A stretch of DNA of 64,000 nucleotides, taken from assembly GCA_020630495.1 (NCBI GenBank), contig JAHDBH010000004.1, positions 1-64,000 of the forward strand. The letters run 5' to 3'. Position 1 is the stretch's first letter; each line of letters starts with the position of its first letter. The position numbers and the translations under genes were made by a program. Positions 51,156-60,858 of the stretch are shown in pieces. Under the pieces are notes generated by a model, which was not told the DNA's origin, searched no databases, and saw nothing but the letters and a program-made list of their open reading frames with translations. The stretch is from Saprospiraceae bacterium (lineage in GTDB: Bacteria > Bacteroidota > Bacteroidia > Chitinophagales > Saprospiraceae).

Positions 51156-52787
51156 ATGTCAGAAATTTTGAGTACCAATCCTGTTTTACTCTTATTTGTA
51201 GTGGCTTCGCTCGGCTACTTGATCGGGAGTATCAAGGTGGGTGGTAGTAGTCTGGGAGTAGCTGCTGTACTATTTACAGGACTCGCCATAGGAGCGATCA
51301 ATCCAGCGTTTAAGATACCTGACATCGTATTTATCCTCGGCTTGTCCATCTACGTGTACAGTATAGGTCTGCGCTCTGGTCCCGCATTTTTCAGATCGTA
51401 TAAGAAAAATGGCCTTCGCGATTTTGTATTTATTGTAGCGATGCTCAGTCTCACGGGATTGATCGCTACGGGGCTTTTCTTTCTGTGGGATTTCAGTTCT
51501 GGGACGGTCACAGGTATGTACGCAGGTAGCAGTACTAATACGGCTGCCATGGCGGGTGTGATTGAGTTCATTACCAATGCATATTCTGAGACGGAAGCTA
51601 CGGCGCTCACTAGTGATGTGGCCCTAGGCTATACGTATTCCTATCCTATGGGCGTGATGGCGGCCATCATCGCTATCGTACTCATGGAGCGACTCTTTAA
51701 GATCAATTACAATGATGAGAGCAAGAAGCTGAGAAGTGAGTATCCCCTAGGAGAAGATCTGACGAGCCAGTCCGTGGAGATCACCAGTCCAGATGTCCTG
51801 GGAAGGTCTCTACGTGAAGTCTCCAAGGAGCACGATTTTCAGCTCAATTATGGAAGGGTCATGCGGGGAGAGCAAGTGTCACTTGCGCACTGGGAGTGGA
51901 AATTTGAGATGGGAGATCAGCTTATGATCGTGGGCGCTAAAAAAGAAATCAGCGCTGCCATCGCGGTTCTCGGACGCGCAGTCGACTCAGGACTGAGCTA
52001 TGATCGCAGGCACTATGATGTGCGCAGGATATTTGTGAGCAACTCTCGCTTGGCTGGTAGGTCACTGGCCTCGCTCAATCTTGCTGCTAAGTTTGATGCT
52101 GTCATCACACGTATCAGACGAGGTGACGTGGACATGCTGGCACATGGTCATACTGTGCTGGAGCTGGGAGACAGGATCAGATTTATCGCCTCTCGCAAAG
52201 ATCTGAAGAGGCTATCTGCCTACTTTGGGGATAGCTATCAGCGATCAAGTCAGGTAAATCTATTCTCATTTGGCTTGGGCATAGGACTTGGTCTACTCCT
52301 AGGCAGTATTGAGCTTACACTGAGCCCATCGATAAATCTCAAGCTTGGATATGCCGGTGGCCCGCTCATCATAGGTCTGCTGCTTGGTACACTACGTCGT
52401 ACAGGTCCCATAGTCTGGACCTTGCCATACGGCGCCAATGTCACACTAGAGCAGATCGGTCTTATCTTTTTGCTATCCGCTATAGGAGTCAAGAGTGGCA
52501 ACGGATTTGTAGAGTCGCTCTCCGCTGAAGGCTTGCAGATCTTTCTCGGAGGTAGCATCATCAGTCTGTGCACAGCGTTCATTACGCTTCTGATAGGCTA
52601 TAAGCTACTTCGGATACCCTTCAGCTTTCTGATGGGCATGGTCAGTAATCAACCAGCCATCCTTGATTTTGCTAAGTCTCGTACGGGAAACAGGATACCC
52701 GATTACGGATTTAGCATGGTGTTTCCCATAGCGCTGATCATGAAGATTGTCATAGCGCAGCTGCTCTTTGTAGTGTTACAGACATAG
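51156..52787 (+). CDS. AspT/YidE-like transporter with RCK_C domains
   Basis: This 543-residue membrane protein has about ten helices in two five-helix halves (EILSTNPVLLLFVVASLGYL through residue 190, and FSFGLGIGLGLLLGSIELTL to the end). Between them are two TrkA_C/RCK_C domains, for example VEITSPDVLGRSLREVSKEH and RRIFVSNSRLAGRSLASLNL. This is the layout of the aspartate:alanine exchanger (AspT/YidE) family. The solute is unknown. The frame opens at TTG 51144, but ATG 51156 is the natural start; a TAGTTTTG box (51139-51146) lies ten bases upstream. Confidence 0.9.
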   Translation: MSEILSTNPVLLLFVVASLGYLIGSIKVGGSSLGVAAVLFTGLAIGAINPAFKIPDIVFILGLSIYVYSIGLRSGPAFFRSYKKNGLRDFVFIVAMLSLTGLIATGLFFLWDFSSGTVTGMYAGSSTNTAAMAGVIEFITNAYSETEATALTSDVALGYTYSYPMGVMAAIIAIVLMERLFKINYNDESKKLRSEYPLGEDLTSQSVEITSPDVLGRSLREVSKEHDFQLNYGRVMRGEQVSLAHWEWKFEMGDQLMIVGAKKEISAAIAVLGRAVDSGLSYDRRHYDVRRIFVSNSRLAGRSLASLNLAAKFDAVITRIRRGDVDMLAHGHTVLELGDRIRFIASRKDLKRLSAYFGDSYQRSSQVNLFSFGLGIGLGLLLGSIELTLSPSINLKLGYAGGPLIIGLLLGTLRRTGPIVWTLPYGANVTLEQIGLIFLLSAIGVKSGNGFVESLSAEGLQIFLGGSIISLCTAFITLLIGYKLLRIPFSFLMGMVSNQPAILDFAKSRTGNRIPDYGFSMVFPIALIMKIVIAQLLFVVLQT

Positions 52788-52924
52788 CCATAGGTCTGTC
52801 GGAGAAGAGAGTTGTGATCATTCATTAATGTGGATAGCTGGCACACCAAAAGTGAACCTTTTGCTCAATGTCTTGTTTCACGTCTCTTTAATCACATTTT
52901 CTGACACATATTTAGATTTCAATC

Positions 52925-53566
52925 ATGAAAAAATTCTTATTTCTATCTCTCGCTTCTCTATTGGTACTAGCTACTGCTTGTAAAAAAGAAGGCCAAGTAG
53001 AGGCTAGCGACGCCCAAGAAACGGCTGATAGAGTCGCACAAGCTACTGACATTAAGATCGATCCTGCCTCTAGCGTTATTCACTGGACAGGTAGCAAGGT
53101 TGCCGGTAAGCACACTGGAACATTTAAGGTGAAGAGCGGAGAGCTCCAAGTGAAGGATGGTAACATCGCATCGGGAGATTTTGTCATCGATATGACAAGC
53201 CTCACAGTAACTGACCTAGAAGGTCAAAAGAAAGCTGACCTAGAAGGTCACCTCAAAAATGCCGATTTCTTTGAGGTCGAAGCTAATCCTACTGCTAAGT
53301 TTGAAGTGGTAGACAGCCGCAAAGTAGAAAATTCAGACTCAGGCATCACGCACCAGATCACTGGTAATCTGACGATGAACGGCAAGACTAAGAGCATCAC
53401 GATTCCAGCTACAGTCTCTACGGACGGTGGATTCTCAGCGGTGACTCCAGAGTTTACGATTAACAGAACAGACTGGGACATCAAGTACGGTTCAGGGCTA
53501 CTAGGTGTAGCTAAGGACAAAGCCATCAGCGATGATGTAGATATCAAGATAGAGCTTAAGGGATAG
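52925..53566 (+). CDS. YceI family lipoprotein
   Basis: This 213-residue lipoprotein (lipobox LATACKK) is a YceI-type lipocalin-like beta-barrel: ASSVIHWTGSKVAGKHTGTF, GDFVIDMTSLTVTDLEGQ, HQITGNLTMNGKTKSITIPA and FTINRTDWDIKYGSG. YceI proteins bind polyisoprenoids or fatty acyl chains in the periplasm and are often linked to oxidative or acid stress. The gene has its own terminator and no obvious operon partner. Confidence 0.93.
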   Translation: MKKFLFLSLASLLVLATACKKEGQVEASDAQETADRVAQATDIKIDPASSVIHWTGSKVAGKHTGTFKVKSGELQVKDGNIASGDFVIDMTSLTVTDLEGQKKADLEGHLKNADFFEVEANPTAKFEVVDSRKVENSDSGITHQITGNLTMNGKTKSITIPATVSTDGGFSAVTPEFTINRTDWDIKYGSGLLGVAKDKAISDDVDIKIELKG

Positions 53567-53591
53567 CATCCACGCTCTATGAAAGCACAAG

Positions 53592-53624
53592 GCCGATCAT
53601 CCTCAGGATGATCGGCTTTTTTTT
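53592..53624 (+). terminator. Intrinsic terminator of the YceI gene
   Basis: Eleven-base arms GCCGATCATCC and GGATGATCGGC pair around TCA and are followed by eight T residues. It lies 25 nt beyond the YceI stop. Confidence 0.9.
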
Positions 53625-53641
53625 ATTCGCATATTTACAAC

Positions 53642-54028
53642 ATGGCAAAAGTGACTGGAGTAGGTGGAGTGTTTCTGACTTCTACAGATGTAGAAGCTAC
53701 CAAGGCCTGGTACGCTAAGCATCTTGGTTTTCCTATCGATCAGTATGGAGCCATGTGGGATATGAGAACCTCTGGAAAGGTAGATGCACCTGTCTATCTG
53801 CAGTGGAGCGTAATGGAGACTGGCACAGAATATATGAAGCCGAGCTCTGAAGCGTATATGGTCAATTATAGAGTAGATGATCTAGTCACACTTATAGATC
53901 AGCTGCGCCGTGACGGCGTGACGATCCTCGATGAGATGGAGACATTTGACTACGGTAAGTTCATCCACATCCTTGATATAGATGGACGCAAAGTAGAGCT
54001 TTGGGAGCCAGTTGATACGGCCTTCTGA
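53642..54028 (+). CDS. VOC superfamily (glyoxalase-like) protein
   Basis: This 128-residue protein is a single vicinal-oxygen-chelate domain pair: TGVGGVFLTSTDVEATKAWY with KHLGFPIDQYGAMWDM, then VNYRVDDLVTLIDQLRRDGV and the closing YGKFIHILDIDGRKVELWEP with the glutamate ligand. Substrate unknown. The start codon has ATATTTA four bases before it and follows the YceI terminator by 17 nt, so a short leader or independent start is possible. Confidence 0.83.
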   Translation: MAKVTGVGGVFLTSTDVEATKAWYAKHLGFPIDQYGAMWDMRTSGKVDAPVYLQWSVMETGTEYMKPSSEAYMVNYRVDDLVTLIDQLRRDGVTILDEMETFDYGKFIHILDIDGRKVELWEPVDTAF

Positions 54029-54030
54029 TA

Positions 54031-57000
54031 TCAGTAAAGAAGTGTGAGGTCTCCAGATATGACTCTCGCAATGTCACTTCCATCGATCTCTACCTGTACG
54101 ACATAGATGTACACCCCAGACATGGCCAACTGTCCCTGGATCTGACCATTCCAGCCAGCAGTAGGGTCGTTGAGTTCAGCATTTTCACTACGATATACTC
54201 TATTGCCCCAGCGATCATAGATTGACATAGAGTATCTCCCTGTCACATCACTAGCCTGCACAGTGAAGATGTCATTTACACCGTCGCGGTTGGCTGGTGT
54301 GAATACATTAGGTATATAGACATCTGGCTGATTGACGGTGATCGTGAGTGTGAGGAGATCTGTACATCCCAGAGCACTCGTCACTATCAGCTGATATGTG
54401 CCAGCATCCGCTGACGTCACGGGTATGGTCAAGCAACTATCGCAGCCAGCCAGCGGAGGCGTCCACAAGACTGCAGCGGCGGGAGTAGTAGTGGCATACT
54501 CTAGCAGCTCACCTTCACCTGTCTCCAAGGTCAGCAAAGTGATACCGTCTACTGTGATCTGCTCAGAGGGATCAATGATGAAATTTTCCGTGTAGGTGCA
54601 TCCTTCAGCATCAGTCACTGCGAGCTGATAATCTCCTGGTGGTAGACCCGTAAATATGCCATCTGCAGAGCTATTCCCCATGACCTCGTAAGTATAGGGT
54701 GCGCTACCACCAGACACAGCCGTGACTCGCAATGAGCCAAGACCACTAGTGCAGTCGGCAGGGATAGTGCTCAAGTCTGCATCTGTGATACCATCATCAG
54801 ACCGCTCTATAAGCGCACTGCGCGTGCTAGAGCAACCATTTCTAGCAGATATAACTGTGACTGTGTATTCCCCTGACTGCATCACGGTGATCTCTGGATC
54901 ACTAGCACTATAGCCATCGGGCCCGCTCCAGAGAATTTCGTCAGCCACCTCTGTGCTTGCGGTGACGCTCAGATTTACTTCTGTTTCGCTACATGATAGT
55001 GCTCCCATCACCGTGATGATGGGACTCGGAGAGATAGTGTCAATCGCTACCGCGATTCGATCGCTGAACATACAGCCAGTGCTCGGATCAGTGACATCAA
55101 TCATATGCACACCTGGTAGGCTAGATAGGATCTCGGCACCAGTGGTCGTGCTACCATCGGGTAATGTCCATACGATAATCCAGTCTGTCTCTGCACCAGA
55201 TGCTCTCACAGTCGCCTGCGTCATATGGCAAGTGATGGTGTCAGACGATAAGGTGACTGAGGGCAGATCGGCGTCTTGACCCACCGTCACGATACCTGTA
55301 GCCATGCAGCCGTTAGCCCCTGTGACCTGTATCGTGTAGTCACCAGGTCGATAGACAAAAGGATTAAGTGCAGAGCTAATATATCCAGATGGCCCTGACC
55401 ACTCTATAGCTACTATTCGGCCAGTAGTATCGGCAAATATCTGGAGAGAATCTGTATCACAGCTAAATGCGCCAACATCTCTGATCATCACAGTCGGACT
55501 CAAAGTATCAAGCACCACTGTGAAGAATCTCTCCTCCGTGCAGCCATTTGTCCTATCCGTAGCGAGTACTGTATAGGCACCACCACGAGTAGTACTGACC
55601 GAGTCGCCAGTTTCATTATAGCTTTCAGGACCTTGCCACTCTATATCATACACTCCTACAGGTAACACCTGAAGACTGGCGGTAGGTCTGCTACAGCTTA
55701 TAGTATCTATGGCAAGATTGATTATCGGCTCCTCTTCATTTTTGACGACAGTCACCTCACGCATGATCGTACAGCCATTAGCTGCCATGACAGTAAGCAC
55801 ATAGGTCCCACTATCACTGACTGAGAGATCTTCCTCCGTAGAGATGACGCTTCCCTCCTGGGACCATGATATGTCGTAGTTATTTTCTCGGGGACTTACG
55901 TCCAAAAGCGTCTCGGTTACCAAGCACGTCAGTGTATCAAATTCAATACTGTCAATGACAGGATCGTCTCTCTCTGCCACCACAAGGATGCTATCCGTAG
56001 TGGTGCATCCATTGACCGCCGTAATCGTCACGATGTACCAGCCAGCTTGGCCTACTGTAGGACTCATGCTACTATCTGCGAAGTCGCCAGGCCCAGACCA
56101 CTCAAAACTGTCACCATCGCTTGCAAGTGATATAGTAGTACTATCCTCAGCACATGTGAGTATGTTGGCTGCTAGGGTAGAGCTGGGCGCAATCGTGTCA
56201 GGGTGGACTGTGAGTGTTGTGTCCCAGCTACAGCCATTAGAGGCAGTGATAGTGAGCTCGTAGTCTCCGCTCTCTGGTAAGTCTGGAAGCGCCGTGCTGT
56301 CCATATATGCTCCTGGGCCCGTCCAGCTGTACGTAGCATCGGCATACACCGTATCTACCACGGGACGCACTACAGGAAATGCGCACGTACTACTATCCAC
56401 AATGCTGTAAGCACTCTGAGGTAGGTCTACATCGGCGATGATTTCTACCTCAAGCTCGGCAGTGCATCCTCCAGGTGCTGTAATCAATAGGCGGTAATTT
56501 CCAGCAGTATCATACGAGGGCTCCGCTACTGACTCACTATAGTCACCTGGCCCCGACCACTGATACATGTACCCTACTATGATGGTATCTAAGATAAATT
56601 GGCCCGTTGTCACTCTACAGCTCAGCGTATCAGCACTGATGGTAGTGAGAGGAAGATCGCTCGCTGCTGCTATATATACACTTGCCGTATCACTGCATCC
56701 ATTGCCATCCATGAATTCTACGAGATAGGTTCCTGTATCTGAGACCGTGGGGAATTGCTCTGTCGAGATTATCGTGCCACCTGGTCGCGACCACGTATAA
56801 GCCCAGAAATCGCTTCCTGTATGCGTGATCGTGACAGTTGGATCATTGCATCCTATGGAGTCTGGCATGATTTCCAGTTCAGGCAAAGCTGCGGCAGTGA
56901 TGATTATCTCGATGATGTCAGTGCAGCCATCTGCAGATATCAATCTTACGTAGTAGGAGCCAGCTACATTGACCAGAGAGCTGATTTCATTTTGCTCTGC

Positions 57001-58365
57001 CATCGCATCGGCTTCCGTCGCATAGTAGGATATCCCGAGTATCACATTTCCATTGGCATCGAGATAGCTCAGCGTAGATAGATCAAATGTCGATCCTACA
57101 CAGAGTGGCGGCACAGGATCTGGATTAAAGCTAACATCCAGTGTGCCAAAGACTATATCTACGCTCAGTATCAGCGCACATCCCGTAGATGACACGATTC
57201 TGATGTAAATCAGAGCGTCGCCTTCGATAATCAGATCGGTCAGTGCATTGTCACCAGCCTGCGCATCAGCCTCCGTCAGATGAAATGTGATCGTCTCAGT
57301 GCCGTCTATGCCCAGTAGCACAAGATCTGTCAGGCTATACTCTGTACCACATACCACGGGCACAGGCTCTACATTCACGTCTGGGACTGGCACCACATCT
57401 ACAGCTACACACACAGTATCACTGTTTTCACAGCCCACAGCCCATACGCATACGTCGCCACTTGTATCACCAAAATCTACGGCTATAGACGTGGCATCTA
57501 CTACCGTAATCGAAGCCCCTGATGGGGCGGACCATTCTAGTGTCTCGTCTATAGGTAGCACAGAGTAAATGACGCCCATATCTCCAGCACATACCTCGAG
57601 CGTTGACTGATCGATGACGGGCGCCTCTGGAGGCATGACAGGGATGCCAGGACATACGATCTGCTCATTGACAGAACCACCCGTGCTCGCCGTGAATCCT
57701 AGATAATATTCCGTGCTACCCAGAAATCCCTCCAAATCGAAGTTCTCGTCAATCACCGTCTCGCCGTCAAAAGTCACCACTATGTCTCCAGTCTCTGGGT
57801 CATACGTAAAGGTGATATCGTGAAATTCTCCATCCTCAAAGTTGTCGAATATAGGAAACGATCCCACACACTCTGGACCAAACAAGGGGTAGTCTTGATC
57901 TGAATTCAAAAAGATGGCTATATGATCGCATAGCGGATCACCTATCTCTGGATTTCTCCATGTATCAAACTCTACGATGAGGGCTTCCACAAAATTCATC
58001 GCTCCTATCGAGCTGCCAGTACCTGCGCACTGATCAGGTGTAGTAGATATGACCATAGTCATGCCATCTGCGCCATTATCGTCATTATCACCAAAGTTCA
58101 TGGTGAATGACAAGTCGATACCTACTGCTAGATCCCGTGGAATGTGATCCCAGACGCATCCTGTCTGGCCTGGCGTCTCCGTCGTAAGGGTGAAGCATGA
58201 GTCACATTCTATGACAGTGGGCGTAGCTGATCCCACGGTCTGCCAGTCTGACATCATCATCAGATAGGAAAGCGTAGACGGATGAGCCAGACAGAGTGTG
58301 CCTACCACCAAGAAGGCGAGTATCAGTCTGCTCCTTGTCGATCGCCCCATAGTACATCCCTTCAT
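54031..58365 (-). CDS. Giant T9SS cargo: L-type lectin plus nine Ig-like modules
   Basis: This 1444-residue protein has a short signal-like N terminus and a legume/L-type lectin domain at about 35-240 (DLSFTMNFGDNDDNGADGMT; VEALIVEFDTWRNPEIGDPL with the metal-site acidic residues; EYYLGFTASTGGSVNEQIV). Then come three gapped Ig-like segments and nine modules of about 77 residues, each with a conserved Cys near its start and a GC later, for example the ATYSWTGPGAYMDSTALPDL module. It ends in the CHU_C-type T9SS domain (NVFTPANRDGVNDIFTVQAS; IYDRWGNRVYRS; ISGDLTLLY). It is probably exported and surface-anchored, and the lectin domain suggests carbohydrate binding. Start ATG 58365 or ATG 58350 cannot be decided. 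It ends 2 nt from the convergent VOC gene. Confidence 0.88.
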   Translation of the reverse strand: MKGCTMGRSTRSRLILAFLVVGTLCLAHPSTLSYLMMMSDWQTVGSATPTVIECDSCFTLTTETPGQTGCVWDHIPRDLAVGIDLSFTMNFGDNDDNGADGMTMVISTTPDQCAGTGSSIGAMNFVEALIVEFDTWRNPEIGDPLCDHIAIFLNSDQDYPLFGPECVGSFPIFDNFEDGEFHDITFTYDPETGDIVVTFDGETVIDENFDLEGFLGSTEYYLGFTASTGGSVNEQIVCPGIPVMPPEAPVIDQSTLEVCAGDMGVIYSVLPIDETLEWSAPSGASITVVDATSIAVDFGDTSGDVCVWAVGCENSDTVCVAVDVVPVPDVNVEPVPVVCGTEYSLTDLVLLGIDGTETITFHLTEADAQAGDNALTDLIIEGDALIYIRIVSSTGCALILSVDIVFGTLDVSFNPDPVPPLCVGSTFDLSTLSYLDANGNVILGISYYATEADAMAEQNEISSLVNVAGSYYVRLISADGCTDIIEIIITAAALPELEIMPDSIGCNDPTVTITHTGSDFWAYTWSRPGGTIISTEQFPTVSDTGTYLVEFMDGNGCSDTASVYIAAASDLPLTTISADTLSCRVTTGQFILDTIIVGYMYQWSGPGDYSESVAEPSYDTAGNYRLLITAPGGCTAELEVEIIADVDLPQSAYSIVDSSTCAFPVVRPVVDTVYADATYSWTGPGAYMDSTALPDLPESGDYELTITASNGCSWDTTLTVHPDTIAPSSTLAANILTCAEDSTTISLASDGDSFEWSGPGDFADSSMSPTVGQAGWYIVTITAVNGCTTTDSILVVAERDDPVIDSIEFDTLTCLVTETLLDVSPRENNYDISWSQEGSVISTEEDLSVSDSGTYVLTVMAANGCTIMREVTVVKNEEEPIINLAIDTISCSRPTASLQVLPVGVYDIEWQGPESYNETGDSVSTTRGGAYTVLATDRTNGCTEERFFTVVLDTLSPTVMIRDVGAFSCDTDSLQIFADTTGRIVAIEWSGPSGYISSALNPFVYRPGDYTIQVTGANGCMATGIVTVGQDADLPSVTLSSDTITCHMTQATVRASGAETDWIIVWTLPDGSTTTGAEILSSLPGVHMIDVTDPSTGCMFSDRIAVAIDTISPSPIITVMGALSCSETEVNLSVTASTEVADEILWSGPDGYSASDPEITVMQSGEYTVTVISARNGCSSTRSALIERSDDGITDADLSTIPADCTSGLGSLRVTAVSGGSAPYTYEVMGNSSADGIFTGLPPGDYQLAVTDAEGCTYTENFIIDPSEQITVDGITLLTLETGEGELLEYATTTPAAAVLWTPPLAGCDSCLTIPVTSADAGTYQLIVTSALGCTDLLTLTITVNQPDVYIPNVFTPANRDGVNDIFTVQASDVTGRYSMSIYDRWGNRVYRSENAELNDPTAGWNGQIQGQLAMSGVYIYVVQVEIDGSDIARVISGDLTLLY

Positions 58366-58401
58366 ATGCTTCGAAGATAAGCTATTTGACGCATCTGCTG
58401 C

Positions 58402-58770
58402 CTAAGGCGTAGAACTGAGGTAGTCTTGCAGGTAACAGTAGCTGTATATGACTAGACCCTGTAGTAGGAATGCACAGCCTGCACCTACCAGCCGCTGATC
58501 GGTTTGTGCTATGAGCTCCAAGATGATCATCATCATACCCAGAAGAAAAAGTAGGCCTGATGAGACGCGCCATGAAGCGCTTAGTACTGGTTGGGATCGA
58601 GTGCTCCATAGCACTATGGCAGTCGCGAGCTGAAGTACAGCGATCACTGCACCAAAACTTCTGTATGTCACCATGTCCATTACATAATGCAATACCGCGC
58701 CTCCTACCAGAGTCAGCAATAGATAGATGACAAGCCATTTCCAGAGCTGATGGCTCCTATCCTTGATCAT
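58402..58770 (-). CDS. Four-helix membrane protein of unknown function
   Basis: This 122-residue protein has four hydrophobic helices: WKWLVIYLLLTLVGGAVLHY, FGAVIAVLQLATAIVLWS, VSSGLLFLLGMMMIILELIA and GAGCAFLLQGLVIYSYCYL. Its start overlaps the hutU stop by 14 nt, so it is translated after HutU. I do not recognise a family. The competing frame over 58382-58738 is less convincing (no hydrophobic pattern). Confidence 0.7.
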   Translation of the reverse strand: MIKDRSHQLWKWLVIYLLLTLVGGAVLHYVMDMVTYRSFGAVIAVLQLATAIVLWSTRSQPVLSASWRVSSGLLFLLGMMMIILELIAQTDQRLVGAGCAFLLQGLVIYSYCYLQDYLSSTP

Positions 58771-60835
58771 CGTATTTCTTTAGGGCTGATTGGATTGCTG
58801 ATGTGTCAGCCAGCTCAGGTAAGGTAATCTGGAGTTGATCATCAGATTTCATAGCTTCTCTAGCCGTATAGATAGCGTGTGGATTTCGAGCCCAACTGCG
58901 TCGCGCAATTCCATTATTCACATCCCAGCTGAGCATCGATCTGATCTTGATTGCAGCTTCCTCACTGCCGTCAATCAGCATTCCAAAGCCACCATTGATG
59001 ACCTCTCCCCAGCCCACGCCGCCACCATTGTGGAGGCTCACCCATGTAGCTCCGCGAAAACTGTCACCGATTACATTCTGTACAGCCATATCGGCCGTGA
59101 ACCGCGAGCCATCGTGGATATTGGCAGTCTCTCGATAGGGGCTATCTGTTCCGCTTACATCATGATGATCTCTACCTAGAACTATAGGACCGCTGAGATC
59201 ACCTGAGGCTATGGCTTCATTGAATGCTAAGGCAATTTCTACTCTGCCCACGGCATCTGCGTAGAGTATACGAGATAGCGATCCTACCACAGGAAGATTC
59301 TCGTCAGCACTTTGTATCCACTCAAGGTTATCCGTGAGTTGACCCCTGATCTCATCTGGGGCTTGATCCAGCATCTTTCTGAGCACGGACGCAGCAATCT
59401 TATCTGTAAGGCGCAGATCCTTCTCGTCACCACTACAGCATACCCAGCGGAAAGGCCCAAATCCATAATCAAAACACATTGGCCCCATGATATCTTCTAC
59501 ATAGCTCGGAAATAGGTAGGTGCCAGCTTCTTTGTCCTTCCAGACATCAGCATCTGCCGCGCCAGCTTCTTTGAGGAAGGCATTTCCGTAGTCCCAGAAG
59601 TACATCCCTGCTCTGCTCAGTGCCTTGATGGCACTCACGTGTCGCTGTAGCGTAGAGCGTAGCTCTGACCTAAATCTCGCTCCGTCGCGCAGCATGAGTT
59701 CAGCTGCTTCCTCAAAGCTATATCCCACTGGGCAGTAACCCATGTCATCGATATTGTGCAAGCTAGTCTGATCTGAGCCTAAGTCTACTTGTACGTTTTC
59801 TTGTGCAAAGTATTCCCACAGGTCCACGACATTCCCGCTGTAGACATAGGTGATCGCTTGCTCACTGCTGACAGACTGCTGCGTCGCCTTGAGAAGTGCT
59901 GATAACTCTGTATATACGCACTCTTCTAGGACATAGCCGTCCGCCACTCGCTGGGCTATCGCGTCTGGATCTATCTCAGCTATGATACTCACTGCGCCTG
60001 TGATCACTCCAGCGAGTGCTTGAGCACCGCTCATACCTCCTAGTCCCGAGGTGACAAACAGCTTGCCGCGTAGATCCTTGATGGTGGGATCTTGCAGACG
60101 AGCAGCATTGAGCAAAGTGATAGTCGTGCCATGTACGATTCCTTGTGGTCCTATGTACATGAATGACCCTGCCGTCATCTGACCGTATTGTGTGACTCCT
60201 AGAGCATTGTAGTAGTTCCAGTCATCTTTGCTACTATAGTTAGGAATCATCATACCATTAGTCACTACCACGCGCGGGGCCGCAGGACTAGATGGAAACA
60301 GGCCGAGTGGATGACCTGAGTACATCACGAGCGTCTGCTGATCTGTCATATGCGATAGATAGTACATGGTGAGGCGATATTGCGCCCAGTTTTGGAAGAC
60401 TGCGCCATTCCCTCCATAGGTGATGAGCTCTTGGGGGTGCTTTGCGACCAGTGGATCCAGATTATTCTGTATCATGAGCATGATGGCTGCCGCCTGCGGA
60501 GTGCGTGCTGGATACTGTTCTAGCGGACGAGCATATACCTTGTGCGAGGGCATATATCTATAGAGGTATATGCGCCCGAGTGTCTCCAGCTCCTTTATGA
60601 CTTCTGGCAATAGACTTTGGTGATGCTCCTCAGGTATATATCGCAGGGCATTTTGTATGGCCAGCACCTTGGCGTCATCAGTGAGCCTATGACTGTGAGA
60701 TCTCACAGGGGCATGACTCATGCGCTGATCAAGCCCTGGATGATCAGGTAACTGCCTCGGAATACCAGTGAGTATCTCGTCAGCAAAGCTGATATCGGTA
60801 GAGGCAGATGTGGAGGTGCTATGGGAAAAGTCCAT
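58757..60835 (-). CDS. hutU: Urocanate hydratase
   Basis: This 692-residue NAD-dependent enzyme converts urocanate to 4-imidazolone-5-propionate, the second step of histidine breakdown. Conserved blocks are MLMIQNNLDPLVAKHPQELI, TYGGNGAVFQNWAQYRLTMY, LVMYSGHPLGLFPSS, the glycine-rich NAD site TSGLGGMSGAQALAGVITGA, and WVCCSGDEKDLRLTDKIA with GGGVGWGEVINGGFGMLID near the end. No hutH, hutI or hutG gene is in the window. The frame extends to a TTG at 60859, but ATG 60835 is preferred. It is divergent from the epimerase gene with only 23 nt between the starts. Confidence 0.93.
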   Translation of the reverse strand: MDFSHSTSTSASTDISFADEILTGIPRQLPDHPGLDQRMSHAPVRSHSHRLTDDAKVLAIQNALRYIPEEHHQSLLPEVIKELETLGRIYLYRYMPSHKVYARPLEQYPARTPQAAAIMLMIQNNLDPLVAKHPQELITYGGNGAVFQNWAQYRLTMYYLSHMTDQQTLVMYSGHPLGLFPSSPAAPRVVVTNGMMIPNYSSKDDWNYYNALGVTQYGQMTAGSFMYIGPQGIVHGTTITLLNAARLQDPTIKDLRGKLFVTSGLGGMSGAQALAGVITGAVSIIAEIDPDAIAQRVADGYVLEECVYTELSALLKATQQSVSSEQAITYVYSGNVVDLWEYFAQENVQVDLGSDQTSLHNIDDMGYCPVGYSFEEAAELMLRDGARFRSELRSTLQRHVSAIKALSRAGMYFWDYGNAFLKEAGAADADVWKDKEAGTYLFPSYVEDIMGPMCFDYGFGPFRWVCCSGDEKDLRLTDKIAASVLRKMLDQAPDEIRGQLTDNLEWIQSADENLPVVGSLSRILYADAVGRVEIALAFNEAIASGDLSGPIVLGRDHHDVSGTDSPYRETANIHDGSRFTADMAVQNVIGDSFRGATWVSLHNGGGVGWGEVINGGFGMLIDGSEEAAIKIRSMLSWDVNNGIARRSWARNPHAIYTAREAMKSDDQLQITLPELADTSAIQSALKKYDDQG

Positions 60836-60858
60836 GACCAAAGATCGTACTTTAGCCA

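Noticed and set aside
16502-53642. Shine-Dalgarno sites as start evidence
   Set aside because: Most genes have no AGGAGG-like sequence at the right distance, which is normal for Bacteroidota, so starts were set by signal peptides and domain edges instead.
58382-58738. Alternative frame overlapping the four-helix membrane gene
   Set aside because: Charged, cysteine- and histidine-rich content without the membrane pattern; the other frame matches a four-helix protein and couples to hutU.
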